Assembly: GCA_003427395.1 (NCBI GenBank)
Contig: BFEA01000264.1
Coordinates: forward strand, 210,971 to 233,501
Origin: Chara braunii
Lineage: Eukaryota; Streptophyta; Charophyceae; Charales; Characeae
DNA length: 22,531 bases
Direction: 5' to 3'
The position numbers and the translations under genes were made by a program. The notes under the pieces are model-generated. The model had not been told where the DNA came from and made no database searches. It was given only the letters and a program-made list of their open reading frames with translations. Positions 8,420 to 17,171 of the stretch are shown here, piece by piece (positions within the stretch are counted from its first letter, which is position 1; each line of letters begins with the position of its first letter).

Positions 8420-8932
8420 CTTCTTTCCTGTTCCGTTGTCAGATTTTAGGCGCGGAGATCGCGCGGGAATTTTTGCTTCGTTCTTTTCGAACTTTCCTTT
8501 CTTTTCTTTTTGAATTTTGTCGAGCCTTGACGATTCTCGGAACTTCGGATTTTTTTTTCCAGAATTAGTGTTTCTTTTCGCATTAGCTAGGAATTTAAGA
8601 ATTTAGAAATTTGAGGTTTTTTTTGCCGCGCGCTGTCCTTCTTGTGCGCTTCTTTTTGCGGCTGCAACGGAGTTCTGATTAGTCGGCACCCTTAATCTTG
8701 CAAGTAACTGTAATTTTTGGGCAGGCGTCATTGTAACTGTATCTTTCTTCTTGAATTTCGTTTTTCCCGCTCCTTCTTTCCCTTTTGCTGTACCTAATTA
8801 GCACCATGGGCTGCATGCTCGGATAGATGCGTGGAGATTGGCTTCGTCCCCCATGCCTCGATCTGGCCATGCAAACCGTAGGTGCTTTCTCTCCTAATCT
8901 CCTTTCTAAGTCCTTGCAATTCCGTGTTCTTC

Positions 8933-8946
8933 GTGCATGCATGCAC
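8933..8946. promoter_or_regulatory. 14-bp palindrome containing RY element CATGCATG
   Basis: GTGCATGCATGCAC is perfectly palindromic and contains CATGCATG (8936-8943), the RY element bound by plant B3-domain factors. It ends two bases before a TATA box at 8949, which makes a promoter role plausible. Confidence 0.45.
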
Positions 8947-8948
8947 AC

Positions 8949-8956
8949 TATAAATT
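8949..8956 (+). promoter_or_regulatory. TATA box 1 (TATAAATT)
   Basis: TATAAATTTTG at 8949-8959 is repeated exactly at 9303-9313. Transcription from it would proceed toward gag. The initiation site is not visible. Confidence 0.4.
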
Positions 8957-9300
8957 TTGGCTGCGCGATTAGATAGCTCTCTTAACCAGCTGTTGGAAGC
9001 TCAGGGTAGCGCGATCAGTGAGGGTCGGCTCACGAGCGACGTAAGAGGTGAATTGAAGTGGGAGTCGGGCGACCCGAGGAGCTGGTGCCGAATGCGCGGG
9101 GTTGACGCGTGGGGATACGACGGACTGTAGCGCGCGGGGGAACCTGACGGGTGCAGGAGGACTAAGCGGGGTGACGACTTCGTGGGTTGGTGCGTGACAA
9201 CGGACGGTCCGCATCGGAGAGAGGGAAAGAGGAAGAGGGAGCTGAGGTTGATGGATGCGGAATTGCAATTTTATTTGTCTTATCTCCCTCGTTGCTTTTG

Positions 9301-9309
9301 TATATAAAT
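9301..9309 (+). promoter_or_regulatory. TATA box 2 (TATATAAAT)
   Basis: A strong plant-like TATA sequence. A TGCAATT lies about 40 bp upstream, as it also does (about 32 bp) at TATA box 1. It is the best candidate for the main element promoter. Confidence 0.45.
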
Positions 9310-9754
9310 TTTGATCTCGGCTCAGGGCAACTTGCCCGTCTCCTTTTTGTTTTCGGAACCTCTGCCTCGGTCTCAGCCCTTATTTGCGATTGATCTTGAT
9401 CCCAGCTATCGTATGTCCTGTCGAATAACTGGACGAATGAATGTTATGTCGGTTGTTTTCTTTTGTCTGGCCATTGCCCTTGCCTGGCGTTACGATACAC
9501 CCATAAGCATTGTAGGAATTTTTGTATTGCTTCCGTTATTGCTTATCACTTTGATCCGCTGTTGTTCTGATACTGTTGTGATGTCTCGTGTGTGATAACT
9601 TGCATATTCGGGAATGATTGCTTGCGGGATCACGGAGTGATTAGATGATTGGGTAGTTGTTTTCAGCGCTAGGCTCCCATTCTCCCATCAACAGGCAAAT
9701 ACCTCGCGGGGATACGTGTAAGCGTGATTCGATCTGCGCAGCCTACACGTGTCC

Positions 9755-10408
9755 ATGCACGCCGATTCGCGACCATTGACGAACTTTCCATCTCCCGTGT
9801 CGAGTAGGCAGGAATTTTCCTTCCCCCACGCACCTAAACGGATAGGAATTTCCGATATCCCATCGGGAAGATCCCCTTGTTGGTTAGACGCGTGCGAAAG
9901 AATTCCATCACACCGCAATGATAAGATGCCGAGCTCCTGGGACTCAGAGTACTTCGACCCTTGGGTGAGAGAATGTATTAGGCAAAGATACCTGGAATTC
10001 CCCTGCCTAACCGAGAATCGATTGTGCCCCAGAGAGTTTTACTGTGCCACAACCATCGATCCGAGGTGCCCCGATTTGCCCACTACGGACAACACGCAAT
10101 ACTTCATATCCCCCGGATTCATCGTTATCACAATCAATTTCCCTCCCTTCCGGCTCCTCCTCCCATATCACGAGCTCACGGTGGTTCCGTGGAATTCCAT
10201 CGCCCCGTACTGGCCCCGCACGCCTTGCGGAAATTGTCGGCGATGCGGCAACCGACGAGCCCGTGAAACTAGAGGGCCTAACCAGAACGCTCAACGACAG
10301 ACGCCGCGTGGCTGCCCCCAAAGGTCTGACTCATCGGAACCACAACCATCCCGGGCGGGCCTCTCCCCGAACCGTCGCCACCAAAATAGACAGATCGGAC
10401 GACCTTGA
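9755..10408 (+). CDS. Leader ORF upstream of gag, unknown function
   Basis: 217 codons are open from ATG 9755 to TGA 10406-10408, in the same frame as gag. A later ATG at 9926 begins MPSSWDSEYFDPWVRE. I do not recognise a family. Visible features are a Cys/Arg-rich stretch (CGNCRRCGNRRARE) near residue 160 and a basic C-terminus. Two stops (10406 and about 10433) and two near 10673-10684 separate it from the gag ATG in frame. It could be an N-terminal extension of gag or a separate leader protein. It is unbroken although gag-pol is heavily mutated, which may be chance. Confidence 0.4.
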   Translation: MHADSRPLTNFPSPVSSRQEFSFPHAPKRIGISDIPSGRSPCWLDACERIPSHRNDKMPSSWDSEYFDPWVRECIRQRYLEFPCLTENRLCPREFYCATTIDPRCPDLPTTDNTQYFISPGFIVITINFPPFRLLLPYHELTVVPWNSIAPYWPRTPCGNCRRCGNRRARETRGPNQNAQRQTPRGCPQRSDSSEPQPSRAGLSPNRRHQNRQIGRP

Positions 10409-10786
10409 ATGCACCGCGCACGCCATCTGCCTTAAGCTGCACGAGCCCGACAACCATCAGACCGGAAGCAACTCGCCCCCCTTGACCATATTGCATCTAT
10501 GCCCCTGAAACTTTGCCACAGGAGATCTCAGTTCCAACATGGGACTCCACCCCCACTTTCCCAAAAATCCTTGGCACACCCCTTTTCGCACTTCCAGGCC
10601 CACATCCTACTCCGAGCAGGAAGTCGCACCGAGCGGGAGGTTGGTATCGGAGCCCGACACGTGGCGAGGTTCTAGGATTCATAGCTGGGCGATCTGGCTA
10701 ACAGGGGACGACTTCGACCGCGGAACGCGCATCGACGCGACCCCGTCGTCACTAGAAGCCGATCCACGGCCCGACGGACGGTCAAC
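10409..10786 (+). other. Gap between leader ORF and gag
   Basis: No separate gene is recognised. The gag frame is nearly open here, with stops at about 10433, 10673 and 10682. A possible primer-binding site lies at 10642. The G-box core CACGTG occurs near 10659. Confidence 0.4.
10642..10653 (+). promoter_or_regulatory. Possible primer-binding site (initiator tRNA-Met)
   Basis: TGGTATCGGAGC differs at one base from TGGTATCAGAGC, the common plant retrotransposon primer site complementary to the 3' end of initiator tRNA-Met. It lies 145 bp before the gag ATG, a normal distance. Against it, no CA-ending LTR boundary sits directly upstream (the preceding bases are GCGGGAGGT), and a 5' LTR from 8170 to here would contain the leader ORF. 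Confidence 0.45.
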
Positions 10787-12019
10787 ATGAATGCTAATCA
10801 GCAGAATCCCCAACAGAACCCGAATCCCCAGCAAAATCCTAATCAACCCGTACCACGAGCACGGGCTCCTATGACGCCACCCGACCTTTATCTCGCTGGA
10901 ACATGGCTAGCCACGCTCCGGGCTCAGCAGTATGACGATAACGAGGCACAGGTGAACATCCCTGCACGATTGGGAGGAGATGCCCATCACTGGTTTAGCA
11001 CCTATGTATGGGTCGATCTCCCGACATTCGAGCGAGATTTCTTGAACCGATTCGATTACATCCACCCAGAACAAGCTCTTTTCATGATCAAAGATCGAGT
11101 TCAAAAACCCCTCTAATCTGTCACCGAGTATCGAAACTGATTCTTTAGGATGTTTGTAAAAACGGAACGAGGCGAACAAGTAGGCAGAGAGTTGTTCATC
11201 GATGGACTTCGCAGCCGAACGATGAGGGCGAAACTGCGAAAACAGTTCTCTCCCATCAATCACACGCTGCAACAGATCATGGCAGCCGCAGAAGAAATAA
11301 AACGAAAGTTTGCAGCGAGTTTCCTAAAAGGAAAAGACTATCCTAGGGAAGGAAACCCGTCCGAACTAGCGAGAGCTAAAGTTGACTTGGCTGCGCTGCC
11401 GAACAAATTTGAAAACATGGGGTTTGTGTCGGGCCCTGTCACCTATCTAGAACAAATTAGTTCTAAACGACCGTTCCCGAGTGTCATTACGAGCGTGCCC
11501 AAGCCCGTGATGACAACACCCCCGCCACCGGTCGAAACCCTTGCACGACCAAACGAATCGGCCGCCTTATTAGAACTAACCAAGACATTGGTTACTCCGA
11601 TTCAGGAAAACAAAAAGGAACAGCGGAAACACAACGCTCAAATAGAGGGGATGATGAGGTCGATGCGTCTAATAACGGTGCGTGCCACCCTGATTCAACA
11701 CGGATTGGCTCTGGCATCCCCTCCTGCAGGGATCCCGGGCAATCTGAACGTCTGTTACACGTGTCACCAACCAGGGCATATAGCCCGAGATTGCCCTCAT
11801 CGACCCCCACAGCAACGAGTCGGAGCCGCACCAGTGGCAGCGGCCCCGATCGCCAACAGACCCGGACGAGTAGGGGCATTGATGGAAGAAATGGAAGGAG
11901 GTGGAAGCACATTAGCCACGATGGAGGAAGCTGCTGAACTAATTTCGTTGGATCAATATGTAACACTTTGCTACCCAGGGTTTGGGATGATTGGAATGAT
12001 GAGACCCTCGCTAGAATAG
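10787..12019 (+). pseudogene. gag: gag: capsid and nucleocapsid polyprotein
   Basis: The frame from ATG 10787 contains in-frame stops TAA 11114-11116, TGA 11138-11140 and TAG 12017-12019. The N-terminus is a Gln/Asn/Pro repeat (QNPQQNPNPQ). A retrotransposon gag core follows (LGGDAHHWFSTY, FERDFLNRFDYIHP, ELFIDGLRSRTMRAKL). A CCHC knuckle CYTCHQPGHIARDC (11753-11794) fits C-x2-C-x4-H-x4-C and would bind RNA. Gag packages element RNA into cytoplasmic particles. The same frame continues past 12019 into protease, so gag-pro was probably one polyprotein. Confidence 0.85.
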
Positions 12020-12811
12020 AGAGAAGTGGCGAAGTGGCGACCTTCTCCTGGAGAAATGGAGTCGAGAGGACCTACCTTCGTCACAGGGGAAATCGATGTT
12101 GTAAACATCATTCGAGCCTTGGACCATCGAATTTCCCTTCCGATTGGTCATCTGCTTTCGATATCGGAACAAGCCAACGAACGAATGCTACAACACTGCA
12201 AAGTGAATCAAAGGTTATTTGCCCTTGCCCGAACACTAAACACAAAAGCGAAAAATCCCATGCCCGATGAAAATGCAGCAGGAACTTCAGACCCGATACG
12301 ATTAGGATAAATCCAGAAAGATGATCACTTCCTATGGATTAAACCGATCCTATGGAAATCCGCCGAATGTGATATCGAGATATAGGGAATCCCGTACAAT
12401 GCCATTATCGATTCAGGAGCCGTTGTTCTGGCTATCTCGTTACGGGTAGTTGGAAAACCAGGAAGGAAGAACGATATGATCATGCTTACGGAAAAAGACG
12501 AACTCGTTTCAGCAGATGAGGAGAAGACTAAAACGGTGGGATAGATGACCAATGTTGCTTTTCGATTAGGAAAGGTACATGCGTTGGGAGATGTCGTGGT
12601 CTTAGACGTAAACACTTACGACATTTTTTTCGGCCTTCCCGCTCTTGTGGCCCTAAGAGCCAATCTGAATTTCGAGAGACGATCGATTGTCCTCCGAAAT
12701 ACGGGAGCAAAACCGTATGTTGTACCGATGAGATTGACCCTTCATACCACCACTAACGTGACTCCGCGAGTTTCTCCCATAATGTCGGGAACCCTCCGTG
12801 TGATCACCTAG
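12020..12811 (+). pseudogene. Gypsy aspartic protease region
   Basis: This region is in frame with gag. Stops occur at 12308-12310, 12383-12385, 12542-12544 and 12809-12811. The protease active-site motif is IIDSGA (DSGA codons 12410-12421). About 65 codons later it reads DVNTYDIFFGLPAL, the flap-distal segment (usual form YDVILGMDWL) of retropepsins. The first 290 bases (RREVAKW to IRLG region) are a gag-protease linker without a known domain. The enzyme would cleave the polyprotein. Confidence 0.75.
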
Positions 12812-13409
12812 GATAATTCAACAGACGACGGGCAACCGTCAAAGGATACAGACAGCAGTGATGAGGATGCTCCGGTGATCCTGGAGATGGCACAACAACG
12901 TATCTATTACCCTATGCAACGAGCAAACACAAGATCGCTAAGCCTGACTGATCAGAGTCTACAGAGAACGCAAGCTATGCGTATGGGAGAACCCCTCGTA
13001 CATATTTTGAGGATGGTCGATTTTTTTAAACCTCCTCGAACCCTGTACGAAGGTATCTCCCCTCTACTCGCACGATACAATGACAAAAGATACTATTGTG
13101 ATGTCACAAATCTCCCACGATCTCTCTTGACGACTGCAAAAGAGATACGATTGATACACTTAGGGGCGGAGACCAATTCTTTGGAACCCCCTGAGCGCCT
13201 CGAAACCGGACTCGGAATTAAAATTGCGATGAAACCAGTGCCTTGGCAGGACATTCGAGACGGAATAACACCAGAAGAACACGTGGCCATTCGAGAACAG
13301 GATGCACAAATGATGGTCACGGTATTCTCCTGGCGGTCGGACAATTCGTTTATTTTCGCGCCCCCGTCAGAAAACACTAAGCGGGTGAGTACGAAACACA
13401 TCGATATGG
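12812..13409 (+). pseudogene. Protease-RT linker of gypsy pol
   Basis: The frame is open from after the TAG at 12809 to the frameshift at about 13409. It starts with an acidic Ser/Asp stretch (DSSDEDAPV) and includes KPVPWQDIRDGITPEEHVAI. I recognise no catalytic domain. The frame change at 13409 (one base extra or two missing) moves reading to the RT frame, starting ELHVPQYVP. Confidence 0.55.
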
Positions 13410-14231
13410 GATGAGCTCTACGAGTTGCACGTGCCCCAATACGTGCCCGACGAGATCCATCATCTAATCGCGGACATTTTGAAGGAACACAAAGGAGCGA
13501 TTAGTGTCACGGACACTGATATCCGACTGTCGTTAGTCATACAGCGTGAGATCCAGACGGGAAACCATCCCCCGATCCATTGTAAGCCTCAAAGATATTC
13601 TCTAGTAGAACGGAAAACGACCTTTGAACGGATTCGAGAATTTGAAGCTAATGGATGGATCGAACCCACCACTGAACCATGGTTGTTCCCAATAGTATTG
13701 GTGCCCAAAAAAAACGGGTCTATTCGCATATGCATTGATTATCGCAAGCTGAATGATATCACGATCAAAGATATGTACCCCCTTCCTAGGATTGATGATT
13801 TGCTGGAGGCGATTGGCTGTACTAATTATTTTAGTAAATTTGATATTCGTCACGATTTCCATCACATTCTAATTAAGGAGGAAGATCGACCGAAAACGAC
13901 CTTCGTACTGTTTGAAGGCACATGGCAATGGGTTCGATGTCTGATGGGTATTTGCAACGCGCCTGCCACGTTTTAGAGGGCGATGAACGTGACGTTTCAT
14001 AACTTCGTCAACAAGACGTCGCTCACTCACGGGATGATTAACTTTTGCGTCATCGTGTACATGGACGACATCCTCGTCTACTCGGAGACCTATCATGGGC
14101 ATGCACAACACATCGAGTGGACGCTAGGAGCGCTGAGAGACGCAGGGTTCAAGACCGCACTCGAAAAGAGCGAGTTTTTCCTCTCGAAAATTTTGTTCTT
14201 GGGATACGTGGTGACACGTGGAGGACTGTGA
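13410..14231 (+). pseudogene. Gypsy reverse transcriptase
   Basis: The RT core reads WIEPTTEPWLFPIVLVPKKN, RICIDYRKLNDITIKDMYPL, then motif A FDIRHDF (Asp codon 13842-13844), CNAPATF, and motif C VYMDDILVYSE (YMDD 14058-14069). FLGYVVTRGGL follows. TAG 13974-13976 stands where Gln is nearly always found after NAPATF, and TGA is at 14229-14231. All three catalytic Asp are present, so inactivation comes from stops. The family is clear; lineage placement would need a tree. Confidence 0.9.
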
Positions 14232-14979
14232 CCAAATTCAAGGAAAGTTGCGGCGGTGAAAGATGTTCCTGTCCCCACGTTAGTGACGCAGGTTCGAGCT
14301 TTCCTGGGACTGGCATCGTACTACCGTCGTTTTATCAAAGGCTTCGCTGCGATTGCGCGACCTCTGACGAATCTGTTACGAAAGGACCAACACCTCAGTT
14401 GGGATGCAGAGTGCGAACAGGCCTTCGCCACACTCAAAGGCGCTCTGGCGACAACACCTATTTTGATCCGGCCAGACCCCACGAAGCAGTTCATTCTCAT
14501 AACGGACTGGCAGCTAGAGGCGATTTCCGCTATTCTAGCGTTGAAGGGGAACGACGGTCGATAACATGTTATCGAATACGCGTCTTGCACGATGCCAGAC
14601 GAACGAAGGAACAACTAAGCTCCGCAAGGTGAATGCTATGCTGTAGTCTGGGGAATTCAACATTTCCATCTGTACTTGTACGGACAAAAGTTCCTCCTTG
14701 TAACCGATCACGAGCCATTGTTGGCTCTCAAGAAGCTCACCAATTACACGGGTATGATCGGACGGCGGACTGTGCGCCTACAGGAATACGATTTCAACAT
14801 CATCCACTGAAAGACAGAGAGGCACGGCAACGCGGACGGATTGACACGTCTGCATCGCCCCGCTAAGGTACCAAGGGGTGAAGAAATCATTCCGTGGAAG
14901 GGGCCGGAGTCAGCGAACGAACCCAAGTACGGACAAGTGGCAGTCCTTCCACGTGGCAAGAAGCAGGCGATTGGCAATG
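14232..14979 (+). pseudogene. Gypsy RNase H domain
   Basis: It continues in the RT frame: AFLGLASYYRRFIKGFAAIA (RT connection), then RNase H with Asp (14505-14507, in ILITDW), HVIEYAS, Glu (14631-14633, in QGECYAVVW) and Asp (14706-14708, in LVTDHEPL), ending HGNADGLTRL. Stops are TAA 14562-14564, TAA 14616-14618, TGA 14808-14810 and TGA at about 14977. The domain would degrade the RNA strand during cDNA synthesis. Confidence 0.85.
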
Positions 14980-15309
14980 GGTGACGGAGGTAATCCTACA
15001 ACTCCTCTCTCTCCCCTCTCATCTTCATTTTTTCTCTCCCTGCCCGACAAATTTTGTTATTTTTGTGAAGCGATCTCGCGCGTTTACTCGATCTCGATGC
15101 GTGCTAGCGGGGAAGGGTATGCAGAATGGGTAGATTGTCGACAGTGTATCGCACGAGCCCATGGCCCGTGCATTCAGTACAGAAATGACGATAAGCCTTG
15201 GTTGTGTTCCTTGTGTCGGACTGATAAGATCCCGACTGAAGCTCGATTTCTTGATGCCACGTCAGAAGGGTTGGAAAAAACCCTGAAGTTTAGAAGGGCC
15301 GAGGTATAG
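14980..15309 (+). pseudogene. PHD-like zinc finger between RNase H and integrase
   Basis: In the integrase frame, 15055-15216 encodes CYFC, then 23 residues, CRQC, 4 residues, His, 2 residues, Cys, 11 residues, CSLC. This is the C4-H-C3 spacing of a PHD finger, with the usual aromatic residue (W) two before the last Cys pair. The segment joins integrase directly, interrupted only by TAG 15307-15309. Upstream, the frame changes from the RNase H frame within 14979-15050, next to a pyrimidine-rich tract at 15003-15049. PHD fingers commonly read histone H3 tails, so a role in integration targeting is an inference. An integrase-associated zinc ribbon is an alternative. Confidence 0.7.
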
Positions 15310-16878
15310 ACGGACATTGCTCTAATTGCCAGTTTGGTAGGAAACCCCCTCCAAGACTTCACTAAGGAAGACCGGAGGAGGGCCAATGAAAGAGCTCGGG
15401 ATTATCGTTGGAACAAGGGCCGGTTGGAAAAACGGAAGACGGATGGTAGCGGGATTTGGATGGTAGTGGCGCACCCGTTCATGAGGTATGACTGGGTTAA
15501 GACGGCGCATGAGGAAACGGCAACCCATTTTGTCGTACGGATCACAAAAGCGGCGATCAACACGAATGAGTGGTATTGGTTCAATATTCACGATGATGTG
15601 AAATTCATCGTCGCAAATTGTCAGGTCTGCGCTGCCGACAAGGCACCGATCCAGCCGCCAAGATCGATAGTACCGACGGTAGTTGAACGGCCTTTTCGGA
15701 GAGTTAGCATGGATACTACCGATATTGTGGTGCCCCTTGGACCGAATAGCTGCGAGTATTCAATCCTACTAGTATTCGTGGACCACTGTTCGCAATGGAT
15801 CGAGGCGTATCCGTGTCGTACGCGACAAGCGGCTGAAATTGCGCGATATGTCAACCGGTTTCTAGGGATGCAGCAGGACACAGAGGAAATCCTGACCGAC
15901 AATGGGGTATAATTCAGAGGGGAAGTTTTAAGGAATCTGGTCGTACACGGCGTCACCATTCGGAACACTGCACCCCACATGTCACAATCTAACGGCCTGG
16001 TAGAAAACGCAAATCGGGTAATAAAGACANCACTGCGANGAAACATCGCGGCNNGGGATACGAGGCNCCGACCCGATATCGTAGANCACATCCTAGAGGT
16101 CNATCGGGGAACGCCTCACGAANCGATGGGCCTTAGCCCCTTCCAATTCTGAACCAATAGTGGAGCTTGTTTCTCGATACCGAGCCTCCCCGATGAATCT
16201 TTGTTGAACCGGCGGCCCACAAGAGCCACGGTTCGGGACAAGACCAAACGACACATGGAGCTGATGGAATGGTCCCNTCCCCAATTAGCNCGAAAGCGCC
16301 AGAAAATGATTGAGTTGGCCNACGACCGACAGGTCGGTAGCAANGAGGCCCGAAATGGGAACGCANGACCACGACCCCAGTATAAATTANGGGACNTGGT
16401 GCAGGTGAGGAAATGTGCTCGCCAAGGGAATATAGCGCCACGATTTTTCGGGCGATTTCGTGTGATCGAACTCGGCCCGAACGGAGTGAACACCGTGCAC
16501 ATCGTGNCGGAGGTCTCGGGAAGCCGATCGGCTCGACCGATNATACGCCANGTGTCCTACCTACGTCCTCTCCCTTCTTCTCCTTCTCCGCCCGTGTCTG
16601 CTTCCTCCTTCGCTACGGAAGACGAAGACGACTCCTTATCACTCTCATCCCCTCCTGCTTCTCTTACTCCGTCCTCATCGCCATTGCCACGAGTTTTCTC
16701 ACTGAGCGGGCTCTCGGCGATCACATGCTGGCGCCACGTGGCGACATCTCGACAATTCGGCAAGTTCATAATCCGCGATTCAGTCTGGACCTCCTACGAC
16801 TCACGCAGTTCTTCAACAGTACCGGGGTATACGCAGCGGCAGAGTTCTGATTCACCGGCCATCATCAAGAGATCGTAG
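15310..16878 (+). pseudogene. Gypsy integrase
   Basis: HHCC zinc domain: His codons 15508-15510 and 15526-15528, CQVC at 15619-15630. Catalytic triad: Asp 15712-15714 (SMDTTD), Asp 15898-15900 (LTDNG), Glu 16003-16005 (NGLVEN), with 34 residues between the last two, close to the standard 35. TAA 15910-15912 replaces the Gln usual after DNGx; TGA 16150-16152 is a second stop. The C-terminal part has a GPY/F-like module (APRFFGRFRVIELGPNG), then a Ser/Pro-rich tail to TAG 16876-16878. About 18 Ns fall at 16030-16551. No chromodomain is evident. Confidence 0.85.
16732..16743. promoter_or_regulatory. 12-bp G-box palindrome CGCCACGTGGCG
   Basis: A perfect palindrome centred on CACGTG, the core for plant bHLH/bZIP factors. 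It lies inside the integrase tail, so a regulatory role is speculative. Confidence 0.2.
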
Positions 16879-16928
16879 TGGCAGAGGCGACGGCGGTTCG
16901 ATGACTATCAGCACCAGGAGTTTGCCAC

Positions 16929-17171
16929 GTGTCCACCGTTGTCATCTTCAGAGGCGACATTAGTGCGATCAGCCCTCTGCGATACACAGCCATCCGGACG
17001 TCGCTAAGAGAGTGGGGTCAGCAGCTGGCAGCAGAGTGGAATCAGTGGCTTGCGCGCTGCGGCGATAGTCTAATCCCCGCGGATGGTATCGAAGTCGAGG
17101 GACTCCGGACGTGTCGACACGAGCCCGCGGTGGTGCTTCCTGAGCTCGTGCCCTTCCAGTGTCCTCAATGA
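16929..17171 (+). CDS. Small ORF between integrase and acidic ORF
   Basis: 80 codons are open, with no ATG start (GTG at 16929). Its content (REWGQQLAAEWNQWLARCG) looks protein-like and helical. Its TGA (17169-17171) overlaps the ATG of the next ORF (17168-17170). It may be the 5' part of the acidic ORF, separated by a frameshift, or spurious. Confidence 0.3.
   Translation: MSTVVIFRGDISAISPLRYTAIRTSLREWGQQLAAEWNQWLARCGDSLIPADGIEVEGLRTCRHEPAVVLPELVPFQCPQ

Larger units (their letters stand above)
8170..9754 (+). other. Gypsy 5' noncoding region, probable LTR/leader
   Basis: There is no credible gene. The first 700 bases are T-rich, with long pyrimidine runs at 8480-8580. It holds a bZIP-type TGACGTCA (8412-8419), a 7-bp-stem hairpin (8382-8400), an RY palindrome and two TATA boxes sharing TATAAATTTTG. 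This is what a retrotransposon U3/promoter region would look like, but the LTR boundaries cannot be set. Confidence 0.5.
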
